Of a DNA stretch of 64,000 nucleotides, positions 8,635 to 17,305 are shown piece after piece. How positions within the stretch are numbered: position 1 is the first letter of the stretch; each line of letters begins with the position of its first letter. The stretch is from an uncultured Lutibacter sp. (GTDB lineage Bacteria; Bacteroidota; Bacteroidia; Flavobacteriales; Flavobacteriaceae), in assembly GCF_947495725.1 (NCBI RefSeq), contig NZ_CANLZZ010000002.1:744001-808000 (forward strand), given 5' to 3'. A model generated the notes under the pieces. That model was not told the origin of the DNA. It made no database searches and saw nothing but the letters and a program-made list of their open reading frames with translations. Position numbers and translations under genes: made by a program.

Positions 8635-8691
8635 TACTTTTGGAAAACCAAACTGGTAAACCAGAGTAGTTAACCAAATTGGAAAACCAAT
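8635..8691 (+). promoter_or_regulatory. susC promoter overlapped by four tandem 13-bp operator-like repeats
   Basis: A perfect -7 box TACTTTTG lies at 8635-8642. Overlapping it and running downstream are four head-to-tail 13-base units: TTTGGAAAACCAA (8639), ACTGGTAAACCAG (8652), AGTAGTTAACCAA (8665) and ATTGGAAAACCAA (8678). Each is itself an imperfect palindrome of the type TGGTnnACCA. GntR regulators of the FadR group are known to bind TGGT/ACCA-type palindromes, and one is encoded just downstream (13942), so it is the likely ligand. The position over the start site suggests repression. Transcription from here would leave a 5' UTR of about 325 bases. Confidence 0.65.
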
Positions 8692-8973
8692 AATCAAATC
8701 TAAATCTAATTAAAATCAAATATTTTATGAAGCGTAATTTTTAAAATTAAACAAGGTTAGGAATCCTTATTCTTATTAAAATTTACTTCAGTGAAGAAGT
8801 TAAAAAAAAACGAGTAATCACTTTAGTGAAAACATCCTTCTAATAAATTGTAAATTATAATTGACGTTTTTAAAGAGGATTATATTTCTTAAAGTCGGAG
8901 CTATAGCGATTGATATCGCAGTATTAATGTGAGGTCACATTAAAGAAAACACTAATAAAATAATTTAAACAAA
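8692..8973 (+). other. Long structured 5' untranslated region of susC
   Basis: The 613-base gap before susC holds the fabD terminator, the promoter/operator block and this non-coding stretch. Visible inverted repeats are ACTTC/GAAG-AGT near 8788-8803, GCGAT-TGAT-ATCGC at 8908-8921, and a perfect 9-bp pair TTAATGTGA/TCACATTAA separated by GG at 8924-8943, ending 30 bases before the start codon. No reading frame of note was seen. Folding close to the start codon suggests translational or mRNA-stability control, which is inference. Confidence 0.4.
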
Positions 8974-11900
8974 ATGAATTTAAAATTAAAGTTAACACTA
9001 ATTCTAATATTGATGGTTAATCTCACAATATTAGCTCAAGACGGGTATTTACTTACAGGAACAGTAACTGGAGCTGACAACGCCCCTATTCCTGGGATTA
9101 ACGTAATTATTGCTAATACATCAAGAGGTGCTGCTACCGATTTTGATGGAAAGTACGAATTAAATGTGAAAAAAGGTGATGTTGTTCAATTCTCATTTTT
9201 GGGGTTTGTCACACAATCCATCACAATAACCAATCAAAAAGTATTAAATGTTCAGATGATTGAAGATGCAAGTCAACTTGAAGAAGTTGTTGTTGTTGGA
9301 TATGGTTCGGTAAAGAAAAGTGATGTTACAGGTTCTGTATCTTCTGTTAAAGAAGAAGAATTAACAGCGTACCCTGTATTAGATGCATCTCAGGCCTTAC
9401 AAGGTCGTGCAGCAGGTGTTGTTGTGCAATCTAATAATGGTGGTGAGCCAGGTGCTCCTATTAGCATAAAAATTAGAGGTAACACTTCTATCGGTGCAAG
9501 TAGTTCTCCTTTAATTGTTGTTGATGGTTTTGTTGGAGCAACAATGCCTCAAGCAAATGACATTAAAGCTATGGAAGTATTAAAAGATGCGTCGGCTACT
9601 GCAATTTATGGGTCTAGAGGATCTAATGGGGTTATAATGGTAACAACAAAAAAGGGTAGAAAAGGTAAAATTTCTATTGAACTTAATACTACTTATTCTG
9701 TTCAAAATACTGCAAATAGTTTAGATTTACTAAATGCAAGTGATTTTGTAGCTTATCAAAATGAGATAATAGCAAACCGAGGCGGATCTAATACTTTTAC
9801 TGGTTCAGGTTTTGATACAGATTGGCAAGACTTAATTTATCAGCAAGGAAGTACGCAAAATCATCAAGTTTCATTTTCTGGAGGTTCAGAAAATATGAAT
9901 TTTTATGCATCTGGTAACTTTTTTAAACAAGATGGGGTTATTGTTAACTCTGGTTTTGAAAGAGCAAACTTCTTATCTAATATTGATGCCCAGGTTACGG
10001 ATAAATTAAAATTAGGTATGAACCTAACTGGTAGTAGAGGTAATAAAACCGGTGTTGCAACCCAATCTACAGGTAGGAATGGTATTGGTGCAGGTGGAGA
10101 TGATGTAATTTCGTTAGCGATGAGATTTTCTCCAGATTTACCAGTTCAATATGCTGATGGTAGCTATACTTCTCAAACGGGTATTGGTGATCCAATTGAC
10201 AACCCTTATGCAGTTGCCACTTTAAGAACTGATGAAACTAAAATAGATAACTTTAGAGCAAACACTTATTTAAGCTATGATATTTTAGAAGATCTTACTT
10301 TTAAGACAACTTTTGGGTATAGTACAAGAAATAGTACCCAAGGACTTTATGTGCCATCATCACTTTCAGTTTCAGCAAGTGCTGTTGGAGGTAGAGCAAG
10401 TATTGAGAATAGAAAAAACACTACGTTATTGAGTGAAAATTACTTAACATATAAAAAAGAGTTGGGTAATGGTAATTTAACATTATTAGGAGGGTATTCT
10501 TACCAAAGAGATGTTAGTGAAATGTCATTTGTAGCTGGTACAGGTTTAATTTCAGATAGTTTTATTTACTATGGTTTAGGTACTTCAACCGGATTTTTAC
10601 AACCGGATTCTTCTATTACAACAAAAGAAGTTCAATCGGTATTTGGTAGGGTAAATTATGATTTTAATGATAAATATTTAATTACTGCTACAGTAAGACG
10701 AGATGGTGCTTCTAACTTTGCTGCCAATGAAAAATATGCAGTTTTTCCTTCAGCTGCTTTCGGTTGGAAAATATCTAACGAAGACTTTTTAAAGGATAGC
10801 GACAACATTTCTAATTTAAAATTAAGAGTAAGTTATGGTGTTACAGGTAACCCATCTATTGCTTCTTACCAATCTTTGGCTAGATTTGAAAGTCTTTATG
10901 CATCAAGCAATGGCGAAACGGTATCAGCTATTACGCCAGATCAACCTGCTAACCCAGATTTAAAATGGGAGTCTTCTTATCAATCAAATATTGGTGTTGA
11001 TTTAGGTTTATTAAATAATAAAATTTCTCTTTCATTAGATTATTATAATATTGATACCAAAGATTTAATTTTAGGTAACAATGGTACTCCTGAATATTTT
11101 GGTTTTTTAAATGATGAAATTTTAACAAATCTAGGAGAAATAAATAATAAAGGTTTTGAATTTTCTGTAAGTACAAGAAATATTTCTAACGATAATTTTA
11201 GATGGACCACAGATTTTAACATTGCAGCAAACAAAAACAAAGTTGTTAGTTTAGTAAATGATAAAGATTTGTTTTTTGATGGTACTCCAAGTTACTTTAG
11301 TTTAGATGATAGTACAATTTTAAGAGTAGGAGAAGAAGTTGGTCTTTTTTGGGGATATGATTATGCAGGAGTATTTCAAGGAGGAACTGCTCCATCAGGG
11401 ACAGCAACTTTACCAGATGCTGTTGCCGGAGATCCATTATTTGTGGATGTAGATGGTAGTGGTGATATAACAGCTTCAGATAGAACTATAATTGGGAATC
11501 CTAATGCAGATTTTAACTGGGGACTTAATAATGATTTTTCATACAAAAACTTTGATATGAACATCTTTTTTCAAGGTTCATCTGGTGGAGAAATATTCAA
11601 TATGACAAATGTTCAGTTGATGAATGGAGATTCCAATACAACATATGACTATTTTAATAATGCGTGGAGATCGGGTAATACAGATACAAATATGCCACGT
11701 GTTGGAAATAATAGCAATAGAGAAATATCTTCTCGTTTTGTTGAAGATGGAAGTTATATTAGATTAAAAAATATAGCATTAGGATATAATTTACCTTCAG
11801 AAATTGCTGAAAAGTGGAATTTACAAAATGTAAGATTCTCTCTAAGTGCGCAAAACTTATTTACTATTACAGATTACTCAGGTTTAGACCCTGAGGTGAA

Positions 11901-12015
11901 CTATGAAGGTACAAATCCTGATAGTAATATATCGAGCAATACACTTAGTGGATACGATTTTGGGAATTATCCAACCGTAAGGTCTGTGAGTTTTAGTGTT
12001 AATTTAAAATTTTAA
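8974..12015 (+). CDS. SusC/RagA-type TonB-dependent outer-membrane receptor
   Basis: The 1013 residues show the SusC plan. A signal peptide (~1-21, ending TILAQ) is followed by a CarboxypepD-reg-like domain at ~27-95 (LTGTVTGADNAPIPGINVII). Next come a TonB-box-like region (EEVVVVGYGSVKKSDVTGSV), the plug (QALQGRAAGVVVQSNNG ... IKIRGNTSIG; MEVLKDASATAIYGSRGSNGVIMVTTK) and a long beta barrel ending in an aromatic-type C-terminus (SFSVNLKF). It takes up a large ligand, usually a glycan fragment, across the outer membrane together with SusD and the TonB complex. It is followed 12 bases later by susD. The ligand cannot be deduced, as no glycoside hydrolase is adjacent. Confidence 0.95.
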   Translation: MNLKLKLTLILILMVNLTILAQDGYLLTGTVTGADNAPIPGINVIIANTSRGAATDFDGKYELNVKKGDVVQFSFLGFVTQSITITNQKVLNVQMIEDASQLEEVVVVGYGSVKKSDVTGSVSSVKEEELTAYPVLDASQALQGRAAGVVVQSNNGGEPGAPISIKIRGNTSIGASSSPLIVVDGFVGATMPQANDIKAMEVLKDASATAIYGSRGSNGVIMVTTKKGRKGKISIELNTTYSVQNTANSLDLLNASDFVAYQNEIIANRGGSNTFTGSGFDTDWQDLIYQQGSTQNHQVSFSGGSENMNFYASGNFFKQDGVIVNSGFERANFLSNIDAQVTDKLKLGMNLTGSRGNKTGVATQSTGRNGIGAGGDDVISLAMRFSPDLPVQYADGSYTSQTGIGDPIDNPYAVATLRTDETKIDNFRANTYLSYDILEDLTFKTTFGYSTRNSTQGLYVPSSLSVSASAVGGRASIENRKNTTLLSENYLTYKKELGNGNLTLLGGYSYQRDVSEMSFVAGTGLISDSFIYYGLGTSTGFLQPDSSITTKEVQSVFGRVNYDFNDKYLITATVRRDGASNFAANEKYAVFPSAAFGWKISNEDFLKDSDNISNLKLRVSYGVTGNPSIASYQSLARFESLYASSNGETVSAITPDQPANPDLKWESSYQSNIGVDLGLLNNKISLSLDYYNIDTKDLILGNNGTPEYFGFLNDEILTNLGEINNKGFEFSVSTRNISNDNFRWTTDFNIAANKNKVVSLVNDKDLFFDGTPSYFSLDDSTILRVGEEVGLFWGYDYAGVFQGGTAPSGTATLPDAVAGDPLFVDVDGSGDITASDRTIIGNPNADFNWGLNNDFSYKNFDMNIFFQGSSGGEIFNMTNVQLMNGDSNTTYDYFNNAWRSGNTDTNMPRVGNNSNREISSRFVEDGSYIRLKNIALGYNLPSEIAEKWNLQNVRFSLSAQNLFTITDYSGLDPEVNYEGTNPDSNISSNTLSGYDFGNYPTVRSVSFSVNLKF

Positions 12016-12027
12016 AAATAAAAAAAT

Positions 12028-13587
12028 ATGAAAGCATTTAAATATATATTCTTATTGATAGGATTATCAATAATAGGATGTTCAGATTTGGAAGAAGAGC
12101 CGATAGGTTTGTTAGCTCCGGATGGTTTTTTCCAAACAACTAATGATATACAAACTGCTGTTGAAGGTGCAAAAACGCACGCAATCAACGAGAAGTTCTG
12201 GGGAAGAAAACTTTCTATAGCATTAATGTTGCGTTCAGATATGGTAAATCTTCAATCTTCACAAACAAGAAGAGTAGAACATGATATGTTAACTACTTTA
12301 ACTGATAATGGAATGATTAGTGAATTTTGGTTAAAAACTTACCAAGGAATTGCTGCTGCTAATTTAGCAATTGAGGGTGCTGCAAAGGTGGCTGTGGATG
12401 AGGATGTTAAAAATCCAGTTGTTGCACAGGCTTATTTTATTAGAGCTTTTTATTATTTTCATTTAGTTAGACAGTTTGGTGCTGTTCCATATCTAGGGGC
12501 TTCAGTAACTGATGCAGAGGCTTCTAGCGCAATTAGTAGAACACCAGCAGCAGAGGTTTATGCAAATATTATTTCAGATTTAACATTTGCCAAGCAATGG
12601 TTACCAAATACTCAACCATCTGCAGGAATACCATCAAAAGCGGCTGCTAGTTCTTATTTGGCATTAGTTTATTTAACAATGGCCGGTACAGATGATAAAG
12701 CAATGTTTCAAAAAGCATATGATGAAGCGGTAGAAGTGATTACTACACCTGCTTATCAATTAGATCTGGATTCAAATTTTCAAAACTTATTTAATGCAGA
12801 GGTAATAGATGGTTCTCCGGAGCCAATATTTGCATTAGATTATAATAACGTGGAGGCTTCTAATAATGCCTACGATCAAATTGCTCCAATGACAGGTATT
12901 AGAAATGACCAACGAAATGAAGGTGGCGGATGGTCTGTTGCAGTTCCAACTGAAGCAGTATATGCATCATTTGATCAAAACGATTATAGAACTAAAGTAA
13001 GTTTTGATGAAGAAGCATATATAGCAAATAAGGCTGGAGTAGTTGCTTTTCAAACTTATGATAATTTTACATATAGTGAGCATCAAGATGCAAGAAATAC
13101 ACCATACATTGCTAAATATAGTCGTTACCCAGGAGAATTTGCTCGTGGAAGTGGTAGAGCAACAAGTCATAATTATTCAATGATTCGTTTTGCAGAGGTA
13201 TTGTTAATTGCTGCAGAGGCAGGTGTAGAAGTTGGTCAAACCGGTCCTGCACTTACTTATCTAAATAGAGTTAGAGCTAGAGCGAGACAAGGTGGGGCTT
13301 ATAAAACTGGTGCGGATAGAGAAATGGTATTTGCTCCAAGTGCTGTTCCGGCAGATCTTACTTCAATTACTGTTGAAGATGTTTTAGAAGAGCGTAGAGT
13401 TGAACTAGCTTTTGAATGTAAAAGATGGTATGATATTGTAAGAAGAAAAATGGGAGATGAAGTATTTGGTCCTGCTGGTTATGAAGGTGCTAAGCCAAAC
13501 TTTACAGCTGACGATTATTTAATGCCATTGCCTGGAGACGAGTTAGAGAGAAATCCAAACTTACAACCAAATAATCCAGGTTACTAA
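12028..13587 (+). CDS. SusD/RagB-type surface glycan-binding lipoprotein
   Basis: A lipoprotein signal ends at the lipobox LSIIGC (Cys near residue 18). The mature protein is the all-helical TPR-type SusD fold with the family signatures AYFIRAFYYFHLVRQFGAVPY near 140, PSKAAASSYLALVYL, FAEVLLIAAEAGVEVG and the C-terminal EERRVELAFECKRWYDIVRR. Its 519 residues are normal. It caps the SusC barrel and binds the ligand outside the cell. It lies 12 bases after susC and is certainly co-transcribed with it. Confidence 0.95.
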   Translation: MKAFKYIFLLIGLSIIGCSDLEEEPIGLLAPDGFFQTTNDIQTAVEGAKTHAINEKFWGRKLSIALMLRSDMVNLQSSQTRRVEHDMLTTLTDNGMISEFWLKTYQGIAAANLAIEGAAKVAVDEDVKNPVVAQAYFIRAFYYFHLVRQFGAVPYLGASVTDAEASSAISRTPAAEVYANIISDLTFAKQWLPNTQPSAGIPSKAAASSYLALVYLTMAGTDDKAMFQKAYDEAVEVITTPAYQLDLDSNFQNLFNAEVIDGSPEPIFALDYNNVEASNNAYDQIAPMTGIRNDQRNEGGGWSVAVPTEAVYASFDQNDYRTKVSFDEEAYIANKAGVVAFQTYDNFTYSEHQDARNTPYIAKYSRYPGEFARGSGRATSHNYSMIRFAEVLLIAAEAGVEVGQTGPALTYLNRVRARARQGGAYKTGADREMVFAPSAVPADLTSITVEDVLEERRVELAFECKRWYDIVRRKMGDEVFGPAGYEGAKPNFTADDYLMPLPGDELERNPNLQPNNPGY

Positions 13588-13941
13588 TAAAAATGTTTTT
13601 TGATTAGAGCATGGTTAAGTTTTATCCTTGGGTTTATATTGATGTATTTCAATTTTAAACCCGAGGTTATTTAAAGTTCTCTTGTCGTTTATTTTTAATA
13701 AACGATACTGTTCTAACACACTTTATACTTCTGATTAATTTATAAACTAAATCAGAATTCCAAATTATTATTTATGTTTGGTTAAAGTTTTGCCGACCTG
13801 AATATCAGGTTGGTAAAATTTATAACACCAATATTTCATACTAATCTACTAAAACAAATTTTCACATATTAAATACAATTATTAATATATTGATACTAAG
13901 CGTATCTCTAATTTCAGGCATAAAATTCATAAAAATATTAA
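13588..13941. other. Intergenic region with hairpins between susD and the gntR regulator
   Basis: This 354-base gap codes for nothing visible. It contains a long hairpin right after susD (annotated separately), a perfect 9-bp stem TCGTTTATT/AATAAACGA with a 3-base loop (13685-13705), and a 6-bp inverted repeat ACCTGA/TCAGGT (13796-13810). The latter is flanked by TTTGGTTAAAG and TTGGTAAAATT, which resemble half-sites of the susC operator and could serve autoregulation of the gntR gene. Confidence 0.4.
13626..13666 (+). terminator. Hairpin after susD, possible terminator
   Basis: CCTTGGGTTT (13626-13635) pairs with AAACCCGAGG (13657-13666) through ten pairs including one G-T wobble. An inner ATTGA/TCAAT pair continues the stem. 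Only a weak T-run follows, so termination may be partial. Confidence 0.45.
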
Positions 13942-14655
13942 ATGAAGTCGGAAGCACTAAATAGAAAAGAGAATATTATTATCCAAAATGATATTATTAA
14001 TAAAATTAAGGATTTAATACTATACAAAAATCTAGAGCCTGGAGATAAACTACCTTCAGAAAGAGTGCTGTCTGAAAAATTAGATGTAAGTCGAAGAAAT
14101 GTTAGAGAAGCCATTCGAAAATTAGAGTTTTATCAACTGGTAAAATCAATTCCTCAAACCGGTACTTTTATTGCAGACATTGGTCAAATAGCCTTAAATG
14201 GAATTATTGGAGATGTATTAAGTCTAAAAGAACAAGATTTTAAATCTTTAGTGGAAACTAGAGTTCATTTGGAATTAAAAATTGCAGGATTAGCCGCTGA
14301 AAGAAGAACGGAATTCGATGTTAAGCAAATTGAAGAAAAACTTACTAATTATAAATTAAAATCATTGAATGGTGAAAATGCTTTTCAAGAGGATTTATTG
14401 TTTCATTTAGCAATTGCAAAAGCCAGTGGTAACAGCACCATGAATACGTTAATGTTACAAATTACTCCCAAACTTATTAGTGTATACGAAAATAATAGTT
14501 GTGATAAGAGCAAATTTGTTTCGGATGTGAAAAAAAATGTTGATTTAGAGGAGATTAAAATACACGAAGAAATATTCTGCGCCATAAAGGATGGAAACCC
14601 TCAACTTGCTGTAAATAAAATGAAGATTCATTTTAAAATCGTTAAAAAACTATAA
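13942..14655 (+). CDS. GntR-family transcriptional regulator, FadR/FCD subgroup
   Basis: The 237 residues hold an N-terminal winged helix-turn-helix at ~15-80 (LEPGDKLPSERVLSEKLDVSRRNVREAIRKLEFYQLV, then PQTGTFIAD as the wing). The C-terminal all-helical FCD ligand domain is at ~95-230, with the Asp/His positions typical of its metal or ligand site (EDLLFHLAIAKASGN; IHEEIFCAIKDGNPQLAVNKMKIH). FadR-type FCD regulators generally respond to organic acids, sugar acids or related metabolites. Its location between susCD and the transporter/isomerase pair, and the TGGT/ACCA palindromes at the susC promoter, suggest it controls this locus, probably as a repressor. Confidence 0.85.
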   Translation: MKSEALNRKENIIIQNDIINKIKDLILYKNLEPGDKLPSERVLSEKLDVSRRNVREAIRKLEFYQLVKSIPQTGTFIADIGQIALNGIIGDVLSLKEQDFKSLVETRVHLELKIAGLAAERRTEFDVKQIEEKLTNYKLKSLNGENAFQEDLLFHLAIAKASGNSTMNTLMLQITPKLISVYENNSCDKSKFVSDVKKNVDLEEIKIHEEIFCAIKDGNPQLAVNKMKIHFKIVKKL

Positions 14656-14871
14656 ATAGTTTTAAATTATAAGCTTGTTGGAAATTTTCCTATATGCACA
14701 TTATTAGATTTAATTCAACACATTTAAATTTAACCAAAATAACCAATTTAGAAGGTGTGGTTTTTAATGCTAGCAATAAACAAAGAATAAATAAGGACAA
14801 TAGCAAGGTTACATTTTAAAACGAAGAGTAGTTACTTTAGGTAATAATTCTACAATAAAACAATATAAAAA

Positions 14872-16128
14872 ATGAGCACGAAAAAAGAAAATGCTTCACT
14901 TTCAGAAAAGTTAAAAAAGATCCTTAAAAACTTTGGACCAGCATTTTTTATCATCGGTTATGTTGTTGGGACAGGTAGTGTAACTTCGATGGTAGTTTCT
15001 GGAGCTAAATTTGGACTAAGTCTTTCTTGGGCTCTATTCTTGTCTTGTTTTTTTACTTATTTTTTAATAATATCCATAAGTAAACTTACTATAGTTTCAG
15101 GTAATACTTTAATGTATAATTTCAAAAAGAATTTTGGAAAACCGTTAACAATATTTATTATTACAGCACTATTAGTTTCAATAGTTTCTTCAGTTATTGG
15201 TGTTATGGGTGTTGTAGCTGAGGTTACAATGGAATGGATTTCAGTAAAAACTTCCATCTCTTTTCTTAATGTTCCAATTATCGCCATATTCTTTATTGTT
15301 TTATTAATCAGTCTTTTTTGGACAGGTAAACATGCAAATTTTATTAAAGCTATGAGTATAATGGTGGCATTTATGGCATTAGCTTTTATAATTACAAGTG
15401 TAATGGTAGTTTCAGAATCGGGCACTTCAATTACAGGATTTTTTCCAAAATTACCAATAGGCGATAACACAGGAATAATTATCGCAGGAATGGTAGGTAC
15501 AACAATGGCAGGTGTTTGTTTGGCTTCGCGAAGTATATTGGTACAAGAACAAAATTGGGGAATAGATGACCTTAAAACCGAAAACAACGATGCAATGTCA
15601 TCTATGGCTATGACATTTTTTATAAGTTTAGCTATTATGATAAGTGCAACAGGTACCCTGTATTTTCAGGGAGTTCCTGTTGAAGATGCTACGGATATGA
15701 TGCATGCCTTAGGACCTTGGGCGGGGGATTTTGCGCTTACTTTATTTACTCTGGGAATAATAGGAGCAGGACTTTCTTCTATTTTTCCAAATTTACTTCT
15801 ATTTCCTTGGATAATTTCAGATTATACTGGGACAGAACGTGATATGAAAAAACCACTGTACAAAACTATTGTTGTATTGGTTGCCTTATCTGGTTTGGTA
15901 GTTCCATTTCTTGGAGGAAAACCTGTTTGGATATTAATTGCTTCTCAAGCTTTAAGTCCTTTTATTATGCCATTGATAACCTTATTTTTGATTTTACTTT
16001 TGAATAAAAAGGAGATAATGAAACAGTTTAAAATAGGTGTTGGCTTAAATATAGCTTTGTGGGCAACTTTTATTTTTAATTGTTATATGTTGTATGTGGC
16101 AATAAACGGATTCTTAGAATTTATTTAA
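14872..16128 (+). CDS. Divergent Nramp-superfamily inner-membrane transporter lacking the metal-binding motifs
   Basis: About eleven hydrophobic helices in 418 residues, with the Nramp-type opening KNFGPAFFIIGYVVGTGSVTS, point to the LeuT-fold Nramp superfamily. Classical Nramp proteins coordinate Mn/Fe with DPGN in helix 1 and an MPH motif in helix 6. Here helix 1 reads GTGS (residues ~33-36) and helix 6 reads GTTMAGVCLASR (~209-220), so neither the Asp/Asn pair nor the Met-Pro-His is present. A different substrate is therefore likely. The gene sits between a FadR-type regulator and a sugar-phosphate isomerase in a susCD locus, which suggests a sugar or sugar-derived substrate, by inference only. 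It is 216 bases after gntR. Confidence 0.7.
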   Translation: MSTKKENASLSEKLKKILKNFGPAFFIIGYVVGTGSVTSMVVSGAKFGLSLSWALFLSCFFTYFLIISISKLTIVSGNTLMYNFKKNFGKPLTIFIITALLVSIVSSVIGVMGVVAEVTMEWISVKTSISFLNVPIIAIFFIVLLISLFWTGKHANFIKAMSIMVAFMALAFIITSVMVVSESGTSITGFFPKLPIGDNTGIIIAGMVGTTMAGVCLASRSILVQEQNWGIDDLKTENNDAMSSMAMTFFISLAIMISATGTLYFQGVPVEDATDMMHALGPWAGDFALTLFTLGIIGAGLSSIFPNLLLFPWIISDYTGTERDMKKPLYKTIVVLVALSGLVVPFLGGKPVWILIASQALSPFIMPLITLFLILLLNKKEIMKQFKIGVGLNIALWATFIFNCYMLYVAINGFLEFI

Positions 16129-16154
16129 TATTAAATTACTACAATTTAGAACTA

Positions 16155-17252
16155 ATGATGAATAAAAATTTGGAACAATTTGCTTATTTACCACTAAAAC
16201 AGTTTTCAAATCGTGTTTGGAGAACTTATGAAGGCGGTGCATTAATTGATAAATGGAAGAAAGATATTCCAGAAACCGATAGTAGTTTTCCAGAAGAATG
16301 GATTATGTCAACTATTACGGCCAGAGGTAATAATAGACCATTAGACGAAGGTCTTTCTATAATAAATACACCTTTAGGTAACATATCACTTAAAGAATTA
16401 GTAAACTCTAATCTAGAATTATATTTAGGTGAAAAACTTGCGAAAAAATACGGAACTACTGGAGTATTGATAAAAATGCTCGATTCTTTAGAACGATTAA
16501 CCATTCAGGTTCATCCCGATAAAGAATATGCGCGTAAAATGCTTAATTCAGAATTTGGAAAAACGGAGTCTTGGTATGTATTAAACAATAGAGAAATAAA
16601 TGGAGAAAAAAGTGCCATTTATATGGGTTTTAAAGAAGGTGTTACCAAGAAACTGTGGAAAAAATATTTTGAAAGCCAAGATATACAAGGTATGCTTAAT
16701 TGTCTTCACAAAATAGAAGTTAAACCGGGAGATGCTTTTATGATTTATGGTGGAGTGCCACATGCAATAGGAAGCGGTTGTTTTTTGATGGAAGTTCAAG
16801 AACCAACAGATTATACAATGCGTGTAGAGAAAATAACCCCTGGAGGACTAACTATTGGAGACGAACTAATTCATCAAGGTGTTGGGGAAGAAAATATGCT
16901 TGAATGTTTTCATTACGATACCTATTCTTATAATGAGGCATTAGAAAAGTGGAAAGTTAAACCAGAAATATTAGATTCTGGAAAAGAATTTACCTTAAAA
17001 ACAATCTTTAATGAAAAGCATACCAATTGTTTTGGATTGGGTGAACTCGATTTAAATGGAAGTTACACTCTTAAAGGTAACGGCTGTTTTTTTGTTGCCG
17101 TAATATATTCTGGAGAAGGAGTGATAATATGTGGAAATAAAGAATATAGTTTTGTTCAAGGAGATGAAATATTCCTTTCGGCTGCAATTGACACTATAAC
17201 ATTTAAAACACAAATAAAATCAAAAATATTACTGTGTTATCCACCGAATTAA
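16155..17252 (+). CDS. Type I mannose-6-phosphate isomerase-like protein
   Basis: A zinc-dependent cupin isomerase interconverting mannose-6-phosphate and fructose-6-phosphate. Metal ligands are visible in LTIQVHPDKEYA (Gln and His, ~120) and GGVPHAIGSGC (His), followed by the conserved EVQEPTDYTMRVEK. The first cupin is clear and a C-terminal cupin-like half ends the 365 residues. The frame opens further upstream (16080) inside the transporter gene, but ATG ATG at 16155/16158 just after that gene is the natural start, 26 bases downstream of its stop. Co-transcription with the transporter suggests that imported sugar is channelled into glycolysis. The exact sugar-phosphate specificity is not certain. 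Confidence 0.85.
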   Translation: MMNKNLEQFAYLPLKQFSNRVWRTYEGGALIDKWKKDIPETDSSFPEEWIMSTITARGNNRPLDEGLSIINTPLGNISLKELVNSNLELYLGEKLAKKYGTTGVLIKMLDSLERLTIQVHPDKEYARKMLNSEFGKTESWYVLNNREINGEKSAIYMGFKEGVTKKLWKKYFESQDIQGMLNCLHKIEVKPGDAFMIYGGVPHAIGSGCFLMEVQEPTDYTMRVEKITPGGLTIGDELIHQGVGEENMLECFHYDTYSYNEALEKWKVKPEILDSGKEFTLKTIFNEKHTNCFGLGELDLNGSYTLKGNGCFFVAVIYSGEGVIICGNKEYSFVQGDEIFLSAAIDTITFKTQIKSKILLCYPPN

Positions 17253-17256
17253 ACAA

Positions 17257-17286
17257 AAAAGGCTTTCAAATTTTTGAAAGCCTTTT
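17257..17286. terminator. Bidirectional terminator between the isomerase gene and galE
   Basis: The stem AAAAGGCTTTCA/TGAAAGCCTTTT with a short loop has A-runs on one side and T-runs on the other, so it can stop transcription from both convergent genes. The core stem is the same as that of the fabD terminator. Confidence 0.85.
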
Positions 17287-17305
17287 AATTTAATTTATAT
17301 CGAAA

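Noticed and set aside
15057..15587. 176-codon open frame on the minus strand inside the Nramp-like gene.
   Set aside because: It is the antisense of a membrane-protein gene, with low-complexity Ile/Thr/Pro composition and no start context. The plus-strand gene has a clear family match.
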